Shown: positions 46,104-57,652 of the stretch, piece after piece | Numbering within the stretch: the first letter of the stretch is position 1 | How the letters are laid out: each line of letters starts with the position of its first letter | Assembly (NCBI GenBank): GCA_910589415.1 | Contig: OU342638.1 | Span: 9,464,014 to 9,528,013, forward strand | From: Malachius bipustulatus | Lineage: Eukaryota; Arthropoda; Insecta; Coleoptera; Melyridae | Direction of reading: 5' to 3' | DNA: 64,000 bases | Translations under genes and position numbers: made by a program | Notes under the pieces: model-generated | The model's input: the letters and a program-made list of their open reading frames with translations, nothing else | What the model was told of the DNA's origin: nothing | Databases searched by the model: none

Positions 46104-48985
46104 CCCTTTATAGGGCAAAACTTTTTTTTTAGATATATGTATATTTGTTTATTTGTGTGACCAGTGGTATGTTATAGTAATCACAGAAAATTGTTTAAAA
46201 AAATCTTTGAGCCTTTTCACAGTTTTTATGAGGTGGTTCTTATGTTTGCCACCGTGCGGTATGGTTTTAGTCAGTCTTGGGTTGGACGGTGATCATAATA
46301 GAAACCACCACGTATTATAAGTATTTTATTTCTTGAAATATAGTTTACAATGTAGGAAATACAAATATTAGTCCAGGTTTATACTATAAAAAATATGTAC
46401 CTAGTTAAATTTTTCATGGAATGGGGTGAAACAGGTCAAACAAAAAGCTTTATTACATTCCTTGCATATAATATTTGACCTTTTCGTGTTTTTTTTTGGT
46501 GCTGCAGTACCCGCACCTTCTATAAGTGCCTTTGATAGGAAGATGCTTACCCACATTATTCTGGCTGAAGGTGTTTTCTTGATTAATTTGTGGTCCGTGA
46601 ATTTTTTGCATTTTTCCTTTTGATACATGAGGGCCTCTAGTTTTGACACTACTAAAGTTACCAATCAGCTGGTTTGCCAAAATTGTTCGAAAATTCAATT
46701 GCTGAGACGGTTTCTCTTTATTTTTTTTACGAGCGAAATTAAATATTATAAAAGAATTCACTATTGTAGAGTCTAATAGGTAATAAAATATCTTTACCCA
46801 CCATCTTTTTGATTTTTTTGATATACTGTAACATTGAAGAAGCTGATCAAGGTGATCAACTCCTCCCATGTTTTGATTATAAGCTCGAACAGGTACCGGG
46901 CAACCTACATTTTCTTTTTGCCCAAATTTATTTGTACGAGATATAGTCGTCATTTTAGATGCATCATGAAAGCTACTTACAATGATTACAGGTTTCTTGC
47001 CTCTATCTTTCCATTTGGTAACAGATAAATCATCACACATAGCGAAATCAGAGTCCCCCATTTTGAGATGCTTGTCACCTTTTAAAATATCCTTAGGATA
47101 ATTTTTCCTGTTTGGCCGAAATGTTCCGCAGGAAAATATTTTTTTTGATAGAAGTTGTCTCAGCAAAGAAAAGGTGCTGAAAAAATTATCGAAAAAAATA
47201 CAGTATCCTTTATCATAAAAAGGAGTTGTAAGAGACAAAACTGTACGTTCTCCTAAAGTTCCTATCTGTTCATTTTGTTCCCTCCCTTCATATATGTGAA
47301 ACTGTAACAAATATCCGGTATCAGAACAAGCAAGTGCCCAGACCTTAAAACCTCTTTTGATGGGTTTTAAGGGCATGTATTGCTTCAGGGAGCTTCTACC
47401 CTTAAAACCCACCATACTCTCATCTACTGCCAGATTGCGGGAAGGAGAAAATGAATTCAAAAATTTTTCATTCAGAGCATTTACTAGTGGTCTTATTTTA
47501 TAGATCTTATCAAAATCTGGACTTCCCCTTTTTGGCATATTTTCATTATCATTCAGATGGATATATCTCAATATTTTCAGAAACCTCTTCAATGACATAA
47601 CATTTGAAATTCTAGACACGTGAAGATTTTTATCCGTTGACCAATACATGCGTAATCCAGGAAGTTTATGAAAGCCCATTATTACCAAAATGCCAAAAAA
47701 CGCTAGCAATTCATCAGTCGTTAAATCTAATGTAACACCTCTCTGCAGTGCATAGTTATTAGATTGAGAAACAATAAGTGACAATAATTCATCATCTATA
47801 AAATCACGAAAAATCTCTAAAGGCGATGTGGTGTCAACATTCATATTAATTTTCATTTCTTCTTGAAAATTAAAGTCTAGAAACTTTTTTGGCGTATTTG
47901 GAATCTTACTCCATGGATATTCCTCACAAGTAGAAATTGGTGGACAGATGTGACCCTCTTCTTCAGATTCTTCTGATTCCGATGGAAGGTTGTACAACAT
48001 ATTTCTTTTCACTGGAGTGTCGTCAGGCTGGTAAGACGGATCTGCTACGCTATCATCACTGTCATAGTCGAAAGGCTGATCCTGAGCTGTATTTAGTAAC
48101 ACTGGAGCACTCCTACTTGATGAAGCACGTACAGAACTTCTACTTGACGAAGCACGTGGTGGAGTGCTACTGCCTGATGGAGCACAAGGAGCACTACTGC
48201 TAGATGAAACACATGGAGCAACACTGCTTGACGGAGCACATGGAGCAACACTTCTTGACGGAGCACATTTTTCCCATGGTATATTTTCTACACTAGATAG
48301 AACACTTACTGATGCTGGAGTAGGTGGGATACTATCTACAACGTCGTCAGCGTGACTATCTCCCCCAATATCTGAATTTTCAGCTTGCTCACAAGAAATA
48401 CCTTCTAAATATTCGTATATTTCATCACTTTCCATTTTTTTTAAATTTTCAAAGAAAAGATTTCGCTTGTGAGACATCCTGTAGGAAAAATTATAATCTT
48501 TAATATTTATCACATGTAAAACATCTAATTTTCTAACTATACAATAATGTTGAGCTTGATTAGCAATAAGAAAATAGGTTATGTTCTGTTATACTCCCAC
48601 TGAAAAACACATTCTTAAACTTTATACCCTGATATCATCCTAGCCAAAACACTTACCTTTCAAAATTTTTCGCAAATACGCAGTCCAATAATTAGATTTC
48701 ACTCCAGCAAAATACAAATTTGAATTACTTTCTTTTATTAGTCTTATAAATAGCAAAAACTCGTGGCACTACACAAAATGACACATTCATAGAAACGCAC
48801 GGTGGTTAATATAGGAACCACTTCAGTCACTCTTACCTGTAAATGTGAAATGTGGCAGATAAGCATGCCACCACGTGCTTTCTAGTTAGCTCTAGCATAC
48901 ATAAGGATCAAAGTGGTGGGATATAGGTTGTCATAGTGACCTCTACAGCAGGTGGCAGATATAGCGACCACCGTCCTATAAAGGG
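46104..48985 (-). mobile_element. piggyBac-family transposon, flanked by CTAA
   Basis: The ends are CCCTTTATAGG at the left and CCTATAAAGGG at the right, an 11-base inverted repeat beginning with CCC as in piggyBac. CTAA is present on both sides (46100-46103 and 48986-48989). The intact related sequence at about 50078 reads CCTAACATAC once, so CTAA is the duplicated target instead of the canonical TTAA. CCACCGTGCGG near the left end and GCACGGTGG near the right form a second inverted pair. The element is 2882 bp and nearly full-length. Confidence 0.9.
46453..48513 (-). CDS. piggyBac transposase (DDE_Tnp_1_7 type), C-terminus frameshifted
   Basis: Open frame of 686 codons. Residues 1-235 are acidic and low-complexity, with a Ser/Ala/Pro/Cys repeat at about 83-137. 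The catalytic domain follows, with the three conserved aspartates in NLAVDESMVGFKGR (Asp364), CIFFDNFFSTF (Asp442) and GGVDHLDQLL (Asp553/Asp556), plus the RWWVKIFYYLLDSTIVNSF helix. The C-terminal cysteine-rich zinc domain starts (YRRCGYCSTKKK) but a run of nine A's near 46490 puts the remaining cysteines (ICKEC, CLTC) into the next frame, ending at about 46401. One base less in the run would restore the domain. The true start may be MSHKRN, 12 codons in. The protein cuts and pastes the element in the nucleus. It is either barely inactivated or affected by a homopolymer sequencing error. Confidence 0.9.
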   Translation of the reverse strand: MINIKDYNFSYRMSHKRNLFFENLKKMESDEIYEYLEGISCEQAENSDIGGDSHADDVVDSIPPTPASVSVLSSVENIPWEKCAPSRSVAPCAPSSSVAPCVSSSSSAPCAPSGSSTPPRASSSRSSVRASSSRSAPVLLNTAQDQPFDYDSDDSVADPSYQPDDTPVKRNMLYNLPSESEESEEEGHICPPISTCEEYPWSKIPNTPKKFLDFNFQEEMKINMNVDTTSPLEIFRDFIDDELLSLIVSQSNNYALQRGVTLDLTTDELLAFFGILVIMGFHKLPGLRMYWSTDKNLHVSRISNVMSLKRFLKILRYIHLNDNENMPKRGSPDFDKIYKIRPLVNALNEKFLNSFSPSRNLAVDESMVGFKGRSSLKQYMPLKPIKRGFKVWALACSDTGYLLQFHIYEGREQNEQIGTLGERTVLSLTTPFYDKGYCIFFDNFFSTFSLLRQLLSKKIFSCGTFRPNRKNYPKDILKGDKHLKMGDSDFAMCDDLSVTKWKDRGKKPVIIVSSFHDASKMTTISRTNKFGQKENVGCPVPVRAYNQNMGGVDHLDQLLQCYSISKKSKRWWVKIFYYLLDSTIVNSFIIFNFARKKNKEKPSQQLNFRTILANQLIGNFSSVKTRGPHVSKGKMQKIHGPQINQENTFSQNNVGKHLPIKGTYRRCGYCSTKKKHEKVKYYMQGM

Positions 48986-49099
48986 CTAACATACTAATTT
49001 ACGCGTCGTGTGTGTCAGTGTGTGTTATTATAATATTACAAAGTATAATATTATGAAAGATTTTCTATCGAGACACCAACTGTTGCACACAGAGAAAAC

Positions 49100-49560
49100 A
49101 GTTTATTTGAAATTAGTATTTTCATTTATTTGGATACAATTTGTTTGACTTAAGCATTTTTCTATCAGTTGAAAACTAATTTACTTGCTTTAAATAATAA
49201 CATTTATTTCAGTTTTTTCAATCATTTGTTTGAATTGGTTCAGGTACACTTTTTCCAAATCAAACAAATAAATTTGCCATGTATTAAGTATTTGTTTAAT
49301 TTAAATAAATTAAAATTAGAAACAAATAAACTAGAATTACTTGTTTTTAATGCAGCATTTATTTCGTTCAAATAAATCCTACTTAGTTCAAACAAATATC
49401 AAGATTGAAACAATTAATATTTTTTTTAACTGAAAATACACATAATTTTGATTTGAATAAGAATATTTTATCATATGTTTATTTGATTGAAATAAGTATT
49501 ATTATTAATCTAAATAAACGACAGTAACAATCAAAGAATAAATTGTTTATTTTCAACTGC
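49100..49560. repeat. Left subterminal repeats of the CACTA-like element
   Basis: A dense series of TTTGAA, CAAATAAA, GATTGAAA and AAACAAATAA motifs in both orientations, typical of the subterminal transposase-binding regions of CACTA elements. Confidence 0.6.
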
Positions 49561-50138
49561 CCGCTAACACTGACAGAGAAATAAATAATTTTTTGAATTA
49601 AGCCTGAATTTCTTTGGTTTGTCACTATTTTCCGGTGAGCTTCCGTCACGTGACCTTATCATGTGATACATGTTGGCCAATCAGCAAAGAACGTTCTGTC
49701 TCGTGATATTCCTGCAGGCTTCAGCTTGCAGCGTTTCACGCATCTCGCTTCGCTTCCTTCCTGTTCCTGTGCGTCTGTGCTGTGTTGTGTTGTTACTGCT
49801 AATTTTCTGTGTGTGTCTGTGCTAAGGTGGCCGTCAGTGAGTCAGTGACCCATGCAGAGGCAGACAAATTTAAGAAAAAGAAATTAACATACCTAATTAT
49901 TATAAACCCCATTCACATTCAGTAATTCAGTGACTCTTTGAATCTTGAGCTTGACTTCATGCTTTTTAGTTACCTTGCCCTTGCAGCCCTGCAGTGATAG
50001 TTATTATTATTATAAAACTCTGCTTGTGTAAAAGTTTACCAAACTAAAGCGAAGAGACTAGGTACCTATACCTAACATACTAATTTACGCGTCGTGTGTG
50101 TCAGTGTGTGTTATTATAATATTACAAAGTATAATATT

Positions 50139-53100
50139 ATGGAAGATTTTCTATCGAGACACCAACTGTTGCACCTGTTCCAGAAATTTAAAGGTAAGTC
50201 AAATAATAGTGTACATACCTACCTACTTAACGACGCAGTTATTAAATATTGTATTTATATTTATTTATTGAGGGAAATACCTATTATTTAAATATTAATA
50301 AGTGGGTAGGTAAATACTAATACTATCACGATATTGAAGTAAAACAGTATAAGCCGGTAAGGGCGGTCGCGCGGTAGGTGTTTGACATATAAAGTTCTAT
50401 TCAAGTTCAACTCAATAGTAATGGCAAGTAATGGCGTCTATATACCTACCTAGTCGACCTAAGGAAAAAAAGTAGGTACATTTTTTTTCCCTTCCACCTC
50501 CGTACTTTTTGAAAAATTAATCATTCAGTTTTCATAGTTTATTATTTGTGATGTATCGATGCATCTTCCTACCATTAAGTACCTAGGTACTAGGTACCTT
50601 AGTGTACTTGTAAAATTTTAAATCCTAACCTTGTGTTTCAGATGAAAATGTAGATAGAGTAGACCTCTTGTATGAGCTAATAGCAGATGCTAAATCCCTT
50701 ACAGAGGTGGTAACCTCAATTGGAGATCGGATGAAACTTAAAATTGCTCTCCGAGAAGAACAGGCCCTAGCCCTAGTAAGTTACAAAATGCCCATATATT
50801 TTTTGAAGGTCGTCATCTTTTTCTATGGCCGCCATATTTTGTTTTTTATGTGATTCAAATAAAAAAAAACAAGGAAGCTAAAAAACTATAGAATTGAAAA
50901 AAACATTATTTTTTCCGGAAAAATAAATATTTTTCTCCGAATGACGTCATGTTGCCTTATGGTTTTTTTGTGAAGAATTTTTTTGTGATGTTTTTTTTTT
51001 ATATGATTCTTGGATTTCTTGATTTTTAGTGTATTTTTTTGTACATGCATTATTGATGGTACAGGATCTGGTGAACTTAGGTCTAGTTAATTAATTGCGT
51101 TCAGTTACGGAAAGCAAATCACGGAAATCAAAAATTAATAAGATTCAGAAAAAATTTTCAAAAACTTGATTCTCTTTTTTCGAAAAAATAAAGCTTTTGT
51201 TACAAAATACCATAAAAAATCAAAAACCCAGAAGGCAAGTAATATGCCTTGATATTGACTTGGATAATTGGCCAAAAAAAATAATTTATTTTTGAATTTT
51301 ATTAACTTTTTGTTTACATGATTCTCTTTATACCGAACGACAAAAAAAACCATATTGCAAAAATAATAGCGTATATATATGTATAAGAAAAACAAAATTA
51401 AATGCCGACTACGAAAATTTTGCGATCTAGTCAGTTGAGAAAATTTTTGTAATTTCGAATTGATGGTTCTTGACGACTCATGTTAATCTATAAAAAACAA
51501 TTAAATCATTTTTTATAATAAAAAAATAAAAAAGATATGGCAAAAATAAGAAATTTCGATTTTTCATTTTTTTTCTGGATAGGTATTTGAGCAACGACTG
51601 AAGTTTTCCTGTTTTTTTTTTTTTTTCATAATACATATTCTTATAACAAGCATGGAATTGCGCAATTTTTCTGTCATTTAACCGACCTCGTATCTCTCAC
51701 TGTTTCCGATATCCCCATATACCACCTACCACCTGTTATCTCAGACACCTGTATATGTCTCCGCTCATGACTTTGTGAACCGGACTTATATTGCCATTAC
51801 TTAATTATAAATATTAATTTTTTTCAAAACATATCACATTGTAAAATAGTGTAATTTTGTTTTCAGACTAGAGATATTCCTATATTTGTAATTGATGCCA
51901 AACCTGAAATTGATATTAGTGAGAATCCAATAACTATTAAACATCATCAGGAAGACATCGAAGAAATTCCTGGCCAGTCACATACATTGACAGAATCGAC
52001 TCTGCCAACCACGGTGACTATATCAGAAAAAAGCAGCTCAGTGTCATACATTTCTTCCGAGCAAGGACCATTATTGTTTGTAAATAACCATCAACTTTTG
52101 CAAGATTTTAATCTGGATAAACTACTAAATGATGACCTATTAGGAAGGGCCATAAAAATCAAATATGGTAAAAGGGCTGCTCTTGATGCCAGGGACAGAA
52201 ACATATTATGTGACATAATTATTTCACACTTTCTAAACCAGGGGGTAAAACTAAATAATTCGGGCATTTCATTTCTTGCAAATAAAATCGTGGAAACATT
52301 CCACACTGAAAAGAAAGCCACCTATTACGTTAGTCCAATACCGAAAAACAAGTCAAGGAATTGTAAGGCAGAAGTTGCAAGGGGTAAATTAATAGACAAG
52401 CACAGAAATAAGCTTACTGCTTTAAAGAGGTCTCTGAATTTGGAGTCACTTGAAGATAGCTGTCATGATCCTCCTGTAGCTGAAACCGGTAATTTTTATT
52501 TAATAAATAACAAATAACCATTCTTTTATGCAACTATACTTTTATTATTATTATTATATAATGTTTAATCTCTCATTTGTTATTTTTAGATGAAGTTCCA
52601 CAAACAGTTTTAGACAGCAAAATATGGTTAAGCCAAAATAATGAACCGACTGACGAGGTTTTGACACATTGGAAAAATTCGTATCTTGTTAGAAATATTC
52701 AAACCTCGACCACAATTGAAAAATTTTACGAGGACTGGCCAATTTTGAAAACTAATCTTGCTCCAGAATTGGTAAGTATGTACATATAGTTCCTTACAAT
52801 ATTGATTTCAATTTTCTTCATGTTAATTTATTTAGTATTTAACTGCGTTTTATAAAATTTATAAACGTTTATACGTGTGCCGAACTAATAACTTAAAATT
52901 TTCAGATTAATTACGATTTCACTGAAAAATTTCCTACCGCAGTGAGAGACTTGGAAGAATCTTTCGAGAATTTCTTCAGTAAACTACAGCAAAAGAAAGA
53001 AAGTAATCTAAGTGCTGCTGACCAGACAATAATAGAAATATTAGAGGGAGAAGTCACTACTGGTGAGTTTTACGGTTTTTGATGTTTGATAATTTCAGTA

Positions 53101-53583
53101 ATGATTATAATAATTTATTATGTTTCAGATTCTCGAAATGCTATTAAACTGCACTTGCTGGCATCATTAGTTCCACCGAAAGGACGTACCAGATTGAGTG
53201 GAAAATCCCATTGGAAGCCTTCAGTGACTGAAGCACGAGATGGCTTGATGGTTCATGTGAAAATAGCAGGTGATATACAAAAAGTAAAAAAAAATAAAAT
53301 CGATTTAATGTTCAAAAAAGGCTTAACTGTACAGCCATATATATTACTTGTGGGACCTAGTCTCAATAACATATCGTCAAGTTTTGTAATAATTAACGAG
53401 AATACTTATAAAGCTTTATCAGTGCTAGACGCTTTAGATTTTTGTTTTAAAGCATACCATATATTGGATGCCAGATATCCATTTGAGTCGCAACATTTAT
53501 GGTATTTAATTCAGTGGCATGTGTATAAAATCAGAACCAAAAGTGATATTAAAATACCATTCATTGAAAATTTAATTGCATAA
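50139..53583 (+). CDS. SAM-domain protein, first gene of the CACTA-like element, six exons
   Basis: Exons 50139-50193, 50642-50775, 51867-52488, 52590-52771, 52906-53062 and 53129-53583 all join at GT/AG sites in frame and give 534 residues. Residues about 1-60 (MEDFLSRHQLLHLFQKFKDENV, then LLYELIADAKSLTEVVTSIG and GDRMKLKIAL) follow the sterile-alpha-motif pattern. A middle domain (RAIKIKYGKRAALDARDRNI through LANKIVETFHTEKKATYYV and RGKLIDKHRNKL) and a C-terminal region (LASLVPPKGRTR to the stop) are of unknown role. It lies 108 bases upstream of the transposase gene on the same strand. A DNA-binding or oligomerising accessory factor, like TnpA of plant En/Spm, is the likely role by position, not by homology. 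ATG at 50139 is chosen because the older copy conserves it. Intron 2 holds half a palindromic MITE. Confidence 0.8.
50800..51760. repeat. MITE debris in intron 2 of the SAM-domain gene
   Basis: At 51400-51720 the sequence follows the right arm of the 5331-6259 family (GATCTAGTC, TTCTTGACGACTCATG, AAGATATGGCAAAAATAAG, AACCGACCTCGTATCTC). The left part (50810-50900, GGCCGCCATATTTTG) is only weakly matched as the mirror. Confidence 0.5.
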
Positions 53584-53691
53584 CTCCTTAATCTGAAAAG
53601 GCATAGGTACCTACCTATATATTATGTAAATACTCTGCATATATGAATGTTTATTTTATAATAATTATTATTTAACCAACTACATAATAAG

Positions 53692-56127
53692 ATGGAATCA
53701 AATAAGGATATTTTCCAGTGTTTTAAATGTTTAAAGGTATACTGTACAGCTAATTCATTAATAAGTCATTTAAAAATTATTCACCCTTTCCTTACGAAAT
53801 ATGAGTGTAGGCAAAAAAATTGCACTCGAAATTTCACAAATTTGTGTGGATTTCGTAAGCATTTTTTTTCTTGTCATCAGAATACTGGAAATTCACCTTC
53901 TGTCCACTCTCGAGACTCTCATAATTATGTTGATGATGATATTGATATGGAAGATCAATCTTCACTTGGTAACAACAGTGAACCAGAGTTATTGAAGCAA
54001 GACCCAGATAAAGATATTTTTAATGATTTATTAGTTTTCGTATCAAAATTGTATAGTAAACCCTCTCTGCCAAGAAATGTAGTGCAAGAATTTATTAATA
54101 ACATGAATGAGTTAGTAATTGATATTTTCAATTATATTAAAATTACTTTCAAGAAAAAATGTTCAGACCCCAGTCTTTTTAATGTTCTGAAAGAAATACT
54201 GGATTATATAGAAAAAATGTTTATAACATTTAATTCGGAGTACAAGCGTTTCAAATTATTTGAAGACTCTGACTCGTTCATTAAACCACAGTCTTTCTTT
54301 ATTGGTGAAGAAATGGTACTAGAGAAAGTGAATACATCAGGTACTCCAGTAGTAACAAAAAAGAAAATTGAGGGGCAGTCAATTCCTCTTCCGATTGTTC
54401 TGAAAAAATTCTTAGAGCTACCCAATGTTTACAGAACAATTGATAATTATATTCAAAATGAAAGTTCTCAAAATCATGGTACTCTAATATCTAGTATCCT
54501 ACAAGGAGATTTGTGGAAAAAAATGAAAAAGTCCTTCCCAGGTAAAATTGTGTTTCCTTTGTACGTGTACTATGATGACTTAGAAATATGCAATCCACTT
54601 GGTTCAAAAGCGGGTGTTTACAAAATCGGTGCAGTTTACATTTCTTTGGCTTGTATTCCTCCTGAGTATTCTTCAGTGCTCGGTCATATTTTTTTAGCAC
54701 AGATTTTTCATTCAGTAGATAGAAATGTTTATGGTAATAAAATTATTTTTGCAAAACTTATGAAGCAGTTGAAATTTTTAGAAGAGACGGGTATTGCAAT
54801 AAAAATTGATGGTGTTGAAATTAAAGTTTATTTCACATTACTTCTGTTACTTGGAGACAATTTAGGTTTAAATTCAGTGTTAGGATTTCATGAAAGTTTT
54901 CAGTCAAATCACTTTTGTAGGTTTTGTACAACTCATAAAGACATTACAAAAAGACAGGTTCAACTTGTAGCCACAGAGCAACGTAATGTAGAGAATTATA
55001 CAAGGAATTGTGAAAGCCTCACTAATGGAATTAAGGAGGAATGTGTCTGGCATGGCCTGAAAAATTTTCATTTAACTGAAAATGTTGCTTGCGATCTAAT
55101 GCACGATATGCTTGAAGGTGTACTACGCTATGATATGGCACATATAATAAGTAAGTTAATACAAAAAAAGTACTTCTCCCTTGAGGAACTAAATGAAAGG
55201 ATTAAGTATTTCAAGTTTTCTGAAGCGGATATCGGAAATCCCATGATTATGGTTAAACTGGACCATTTGAAGAAAGGTCAGATTATTGTTAGTGCATCAG
55301 AAATGTTGTCATTGGTATGTTACTTTGGTATTCTAGTTGGTGATTTAGTTCCGGAAGACAGTGAATATTGGCGATTATTTGTTCTAATTCATGAAATTTT
55401 GGATATTTTATTATCTAGAGTAATTTCACAAAGTTTAATATCCCATTTAAAAGTATTAATTGAAGAACATCATTCTCTCTACTGTGAACTTTTTGAGGAC
55501 ACTTTAAAACCAAAATTTCATTTTTTGCTTCACTATCCAGATATTTTGTCAAAATTAGGCCCTCCTAGATATTACTGGTCCATGAGGTACGAAGCATACC
55601 ATAAATATCTAAAGTCAATTGCAGGAGTCGTTACTTCACGAAAAAATATCCTTTTCACCCTGGCAATAAAAAATCAGTTACTCCTATCATACAGGTTTCT
55701 TAGCAAAGCTGGATTTGAAGTATCTCAAGTGTATGGGCCATGTGATGATGTTTCTTGTCTGCCTACTCCAATATATGACATTGCTAATATCGGAAATAAA
55801 GATGAAGCACCATCAGTTACATCTTGGGTTAGATACAATAACATATTATATAAAAATGGTTTAGTTTTGCAGTTAACTGATGGAATTTGTGATGCTGCAC
55901 CCGAATTTGGAGTTATAAGATATATAATTCTAAATCATGATGAAATTAGTTTTATTGTTACTGCTCTTATAAGCATAGGTTATAATACTCACATTAGAGC
56001 TTATGAAGTTAAAGAACAAAGGTTTGAGAAAATTCTTCATGTTCAACGAAAATCCTTGAGCAATATTTTGCCTTATAATATTCATAGTATGGGTGATGGA
56101 GTCTTGTGTATTTATACTAAACATTGA
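53692..56127 (+). CDS. EnSpm/CACTA-like transposase, single exon, 811 aa
   Basis: Two N-terminal zinc fingers are visible: Cys10/Cys13...His26/His31 and Cys39/Cys44...His57/His62. An acidic linker follows (about 75-100). The putative catalytic region has YVYYDDLEICNPLGS (Asp295/Asp296), LLLLGDNLGLNSVLGFHESF (Asp389), then HFCRFC, and CDLMHDMLEGVL (Asp468, His471, Glu475). These resemble the DD...GDN...GF...CR.C...D.MH pattern of Transposase_21-type CACTA transposases. The C-terminal part has KPKFHFLLHYPDILSKLGPP and YYWSMRYEAYHKYLK, the DUF4218-like signature. The frame is uninterrupted, so it is potentially functional: it would bind the element ends and cut in the nucleus. A decayed second copy at 57889-62855 gives an internal comparison. 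Confidence 0.85.
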   Translation: MESNKDIFQCFKCLKVYCTANSLISHLKIIHPFLTKYECRQKNCTRNFTNLCGFRKHFFSCHQNTGNSPSVHSRDSHNYVDDDIDMEDQSSLGNNSEPELLKQDPDKDIFNDLLVFVSKLYSKPSLPRNVVQEFINNMNELVIDIFNYIKITFKKKCSDPSLFNVLKEILDYIEKMFITFNSEYKRFKLFEDSDSFIKPQSFFIGEEMVLEKVNTSGTPVVTKKKIEGQSIPLPIVLKKFLELPNVYRTIDNYIQNESSQNHGTLISSILQGDLWKKMKKSFPGKIVFPLYVYYDDLEICNPLGSKAGVYKIGAVYISLACIPPEYSSVLGHIFLAQIFHSVDRNVYGNKIIFAKLMKQLKFLEETGIAIKIDGVEIKVYFTLLLLLGDNLGLNSVLGFHESFQSNHFCRFCTTHKDITKRQVQLVATEQRNVENYTRNCESLTNGIKEECVWHGLKNFHLTENVACDLMHDMLEGVLRYDMAHIISKLIQKKYFSLEELNERIKYFKFSEADIGNPMIMVKLDHLKKGQIIVSASEMLSLVCYFGILVGDLVPEDSEYWRLFVLIHEILDILLSRVISQSLISHLKVLIEEHHSLYCELFEDTLKPKFHFLLHYPDILSKLGPPRYYWSMRYEAYHKYLKSIAGVVTSRKNILFTLAIKNQLLLSYRFLSKAGFEVSQVYGPCDDVSCLPTPIYDIANIGNKDEAPSVTSWVRYNNILYKNGLVLQLTDGICDAAPEFGVIRYIILNHDEISFIVTALISIGYNTHIRAYEVKEQRFEKILHVQRKSLSNILPYNIHSMGDGVLCIYTKH

Positions 56128-56915
56128 AATATAATAACATTTATTATGTAGTTGTGGAAATTATTATAACAATTTTTCCCCTAACATATTGTAATTTATT
56201 TTCGATTCGAGTCGACAGACTAAAAATGGTAAACAAAATTTAATTCAGTATGTCATGGGATACTCAAATAATAATATAATAATTCAATAAATTTATTGAA
56301 AGGTTTCGTAATATTTTTTTTCAATTACATTTATATAATAGTAACAATTTATTGTGAAAAATGATTAAATTAAGAATATATTTTATATGTGTAGAGTTGA
56401 AACATGAATAGGAGGTACCTATACCTACCTACATTATGAATCTCTTTTTTATCATTACAAAGGTTGTTTTGCTACTTATTTTGTCCTGTAACCTACATTT
56501 ATATTTATAACAATATGGTGTATGTAAACAAGTAAACATAATGCTGGAAAGTCCTGGGAAAAAAATTAATGTCTGAGACGAAATTGTAAAATGAAAAATT
56601 CCGATTGTACACAGTTTTACAGATTGTCTCAAACATGACAGTTTTCTCCAAAGCCTTTGCAAAATTGTGTTTTCATTTGCTTACACAATGAGAGTTCCTT
56701 AAATGAGTTGTTTATTTTTTTATTTAGGTATGAAGTTTTTTATTATTTATGATGAGTATTTTATTTTATTTATTAAAGTAGTTACAAGAATTAGTTATGA
56801 AATAGGCGAATATTTATTTTTATTTAGCACATAAGGTGTAACTGTCAGAAGTAACTATTTTCTTTTCAAAGATTCAAATGCCAATTATAGGTACTGTAAT
56901 AGTTATAATAATTTT
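56128..56915. other. 3' flank of the transposase gene, no gene seen
   Basis: AT-rich. Likely 3' UTR and spacer of the element; ATTTATTGAAAG and AATAAATTTATTG motifs near 56287 could serve polyadenylation. Confidence 0.4.
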
Positions 56916-56917
56916 AG

Positions 56918-57045
56918 GTTTATGTAAAGAAAATACTGTTTTGTTAATTTATTTTATTTGTTGCGGTTTATGTAAAGAAAATACTGTTTTGTTTATTTAT
57001 TTTATTTGTTGCGGTTTATGTAAAGAAAATATATTTTTTTTGTTA
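56918..57045. repeat. Tandem repeat, about 46 bp, 2.6 copies
   Basis: GGTTTATGTAAAGAAAATA starts at about 56919, 56966 and 57013. The copies are joined by CTGTTTTGTTNATTTATTTTA-like sequence ending TGTTGC. The first two are near identical and the third is partial. Confidence 0.8.
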
Positions 57046-57099
57046 ATAAAATGTGTATGCATTATTATAAATATTTTTTAAACCTTTTCCCTGGGGAAG

Positions 57100-57652
57100 T
57101 AAATTGAGTAAAATCTGAAATAATCATTTTTTTTTGGTTCATGCAATTTAGTTTGAAATCAAATAAATATATTTTTCAAAGAAATAAAAAAAAAACTATA
57201 TATTCAAAGAATTATTATTTTTATTGAAAAAAATTTTTTTGTTTGAATAAATGAATTTCTTTGATTGAAATAAACTTTTGTTTAATATCAAATAATAGAT
57301 GTTCTGCACAAACAAACAGAGCAAATTATCAAGTTACCTTTTGTTTGGTTCAAATAAATTATAGTTTAAAATCAAATAATAATTTCTTTCAAATGAATAA
57401 GGGAAAAGTTAAATCAAAGAATTCTTATTGCTATTGAAAACAATATAATGTTTGATTGAATACAGGAATTTGTTTGATTCAAATAAATTTTACTGAATAT
57501 TGCAATATTAATATTGTTTGATTCGACAAATCTATCCTATGAAATTTCAAACAAATAATTGAAAAAATTCAAATAAACTTTTATTTCTCTCTATTGAAAC
57601 AACAAATTTGTTTAAGTTGAATAATTTTTCTTTCAACCAAACAATTTCTTTT
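57100..57652. repeat. Right subterminal repeats of the CACTA-like element
   Basis: TTTGATTGAAA, CAAATAAA, AAACAAAT and GAATAAATT motifs in both orientations mirror the composition of 49100-49560. Confidence 0.6.

Noticed and set aside
48164..48355. Repetitive plus-strand frame of GA(H/Q)GATLLD-like units
   Set aside because: Antisense of the low-complexity Ser/Ala/Pro region of the piggyBac transposase.
48986..49087. Second independent SAM-domain gene start
   Set aside because: It is the 5' part of exon 1 of the older CACTA-like copy, separated from its continuation at 57660 by the inserted element.
53801..53995. 64-codon frame overlapping the transposase
   Set aside because: Out-of-frame shadow of the 811-codon transposase gene.
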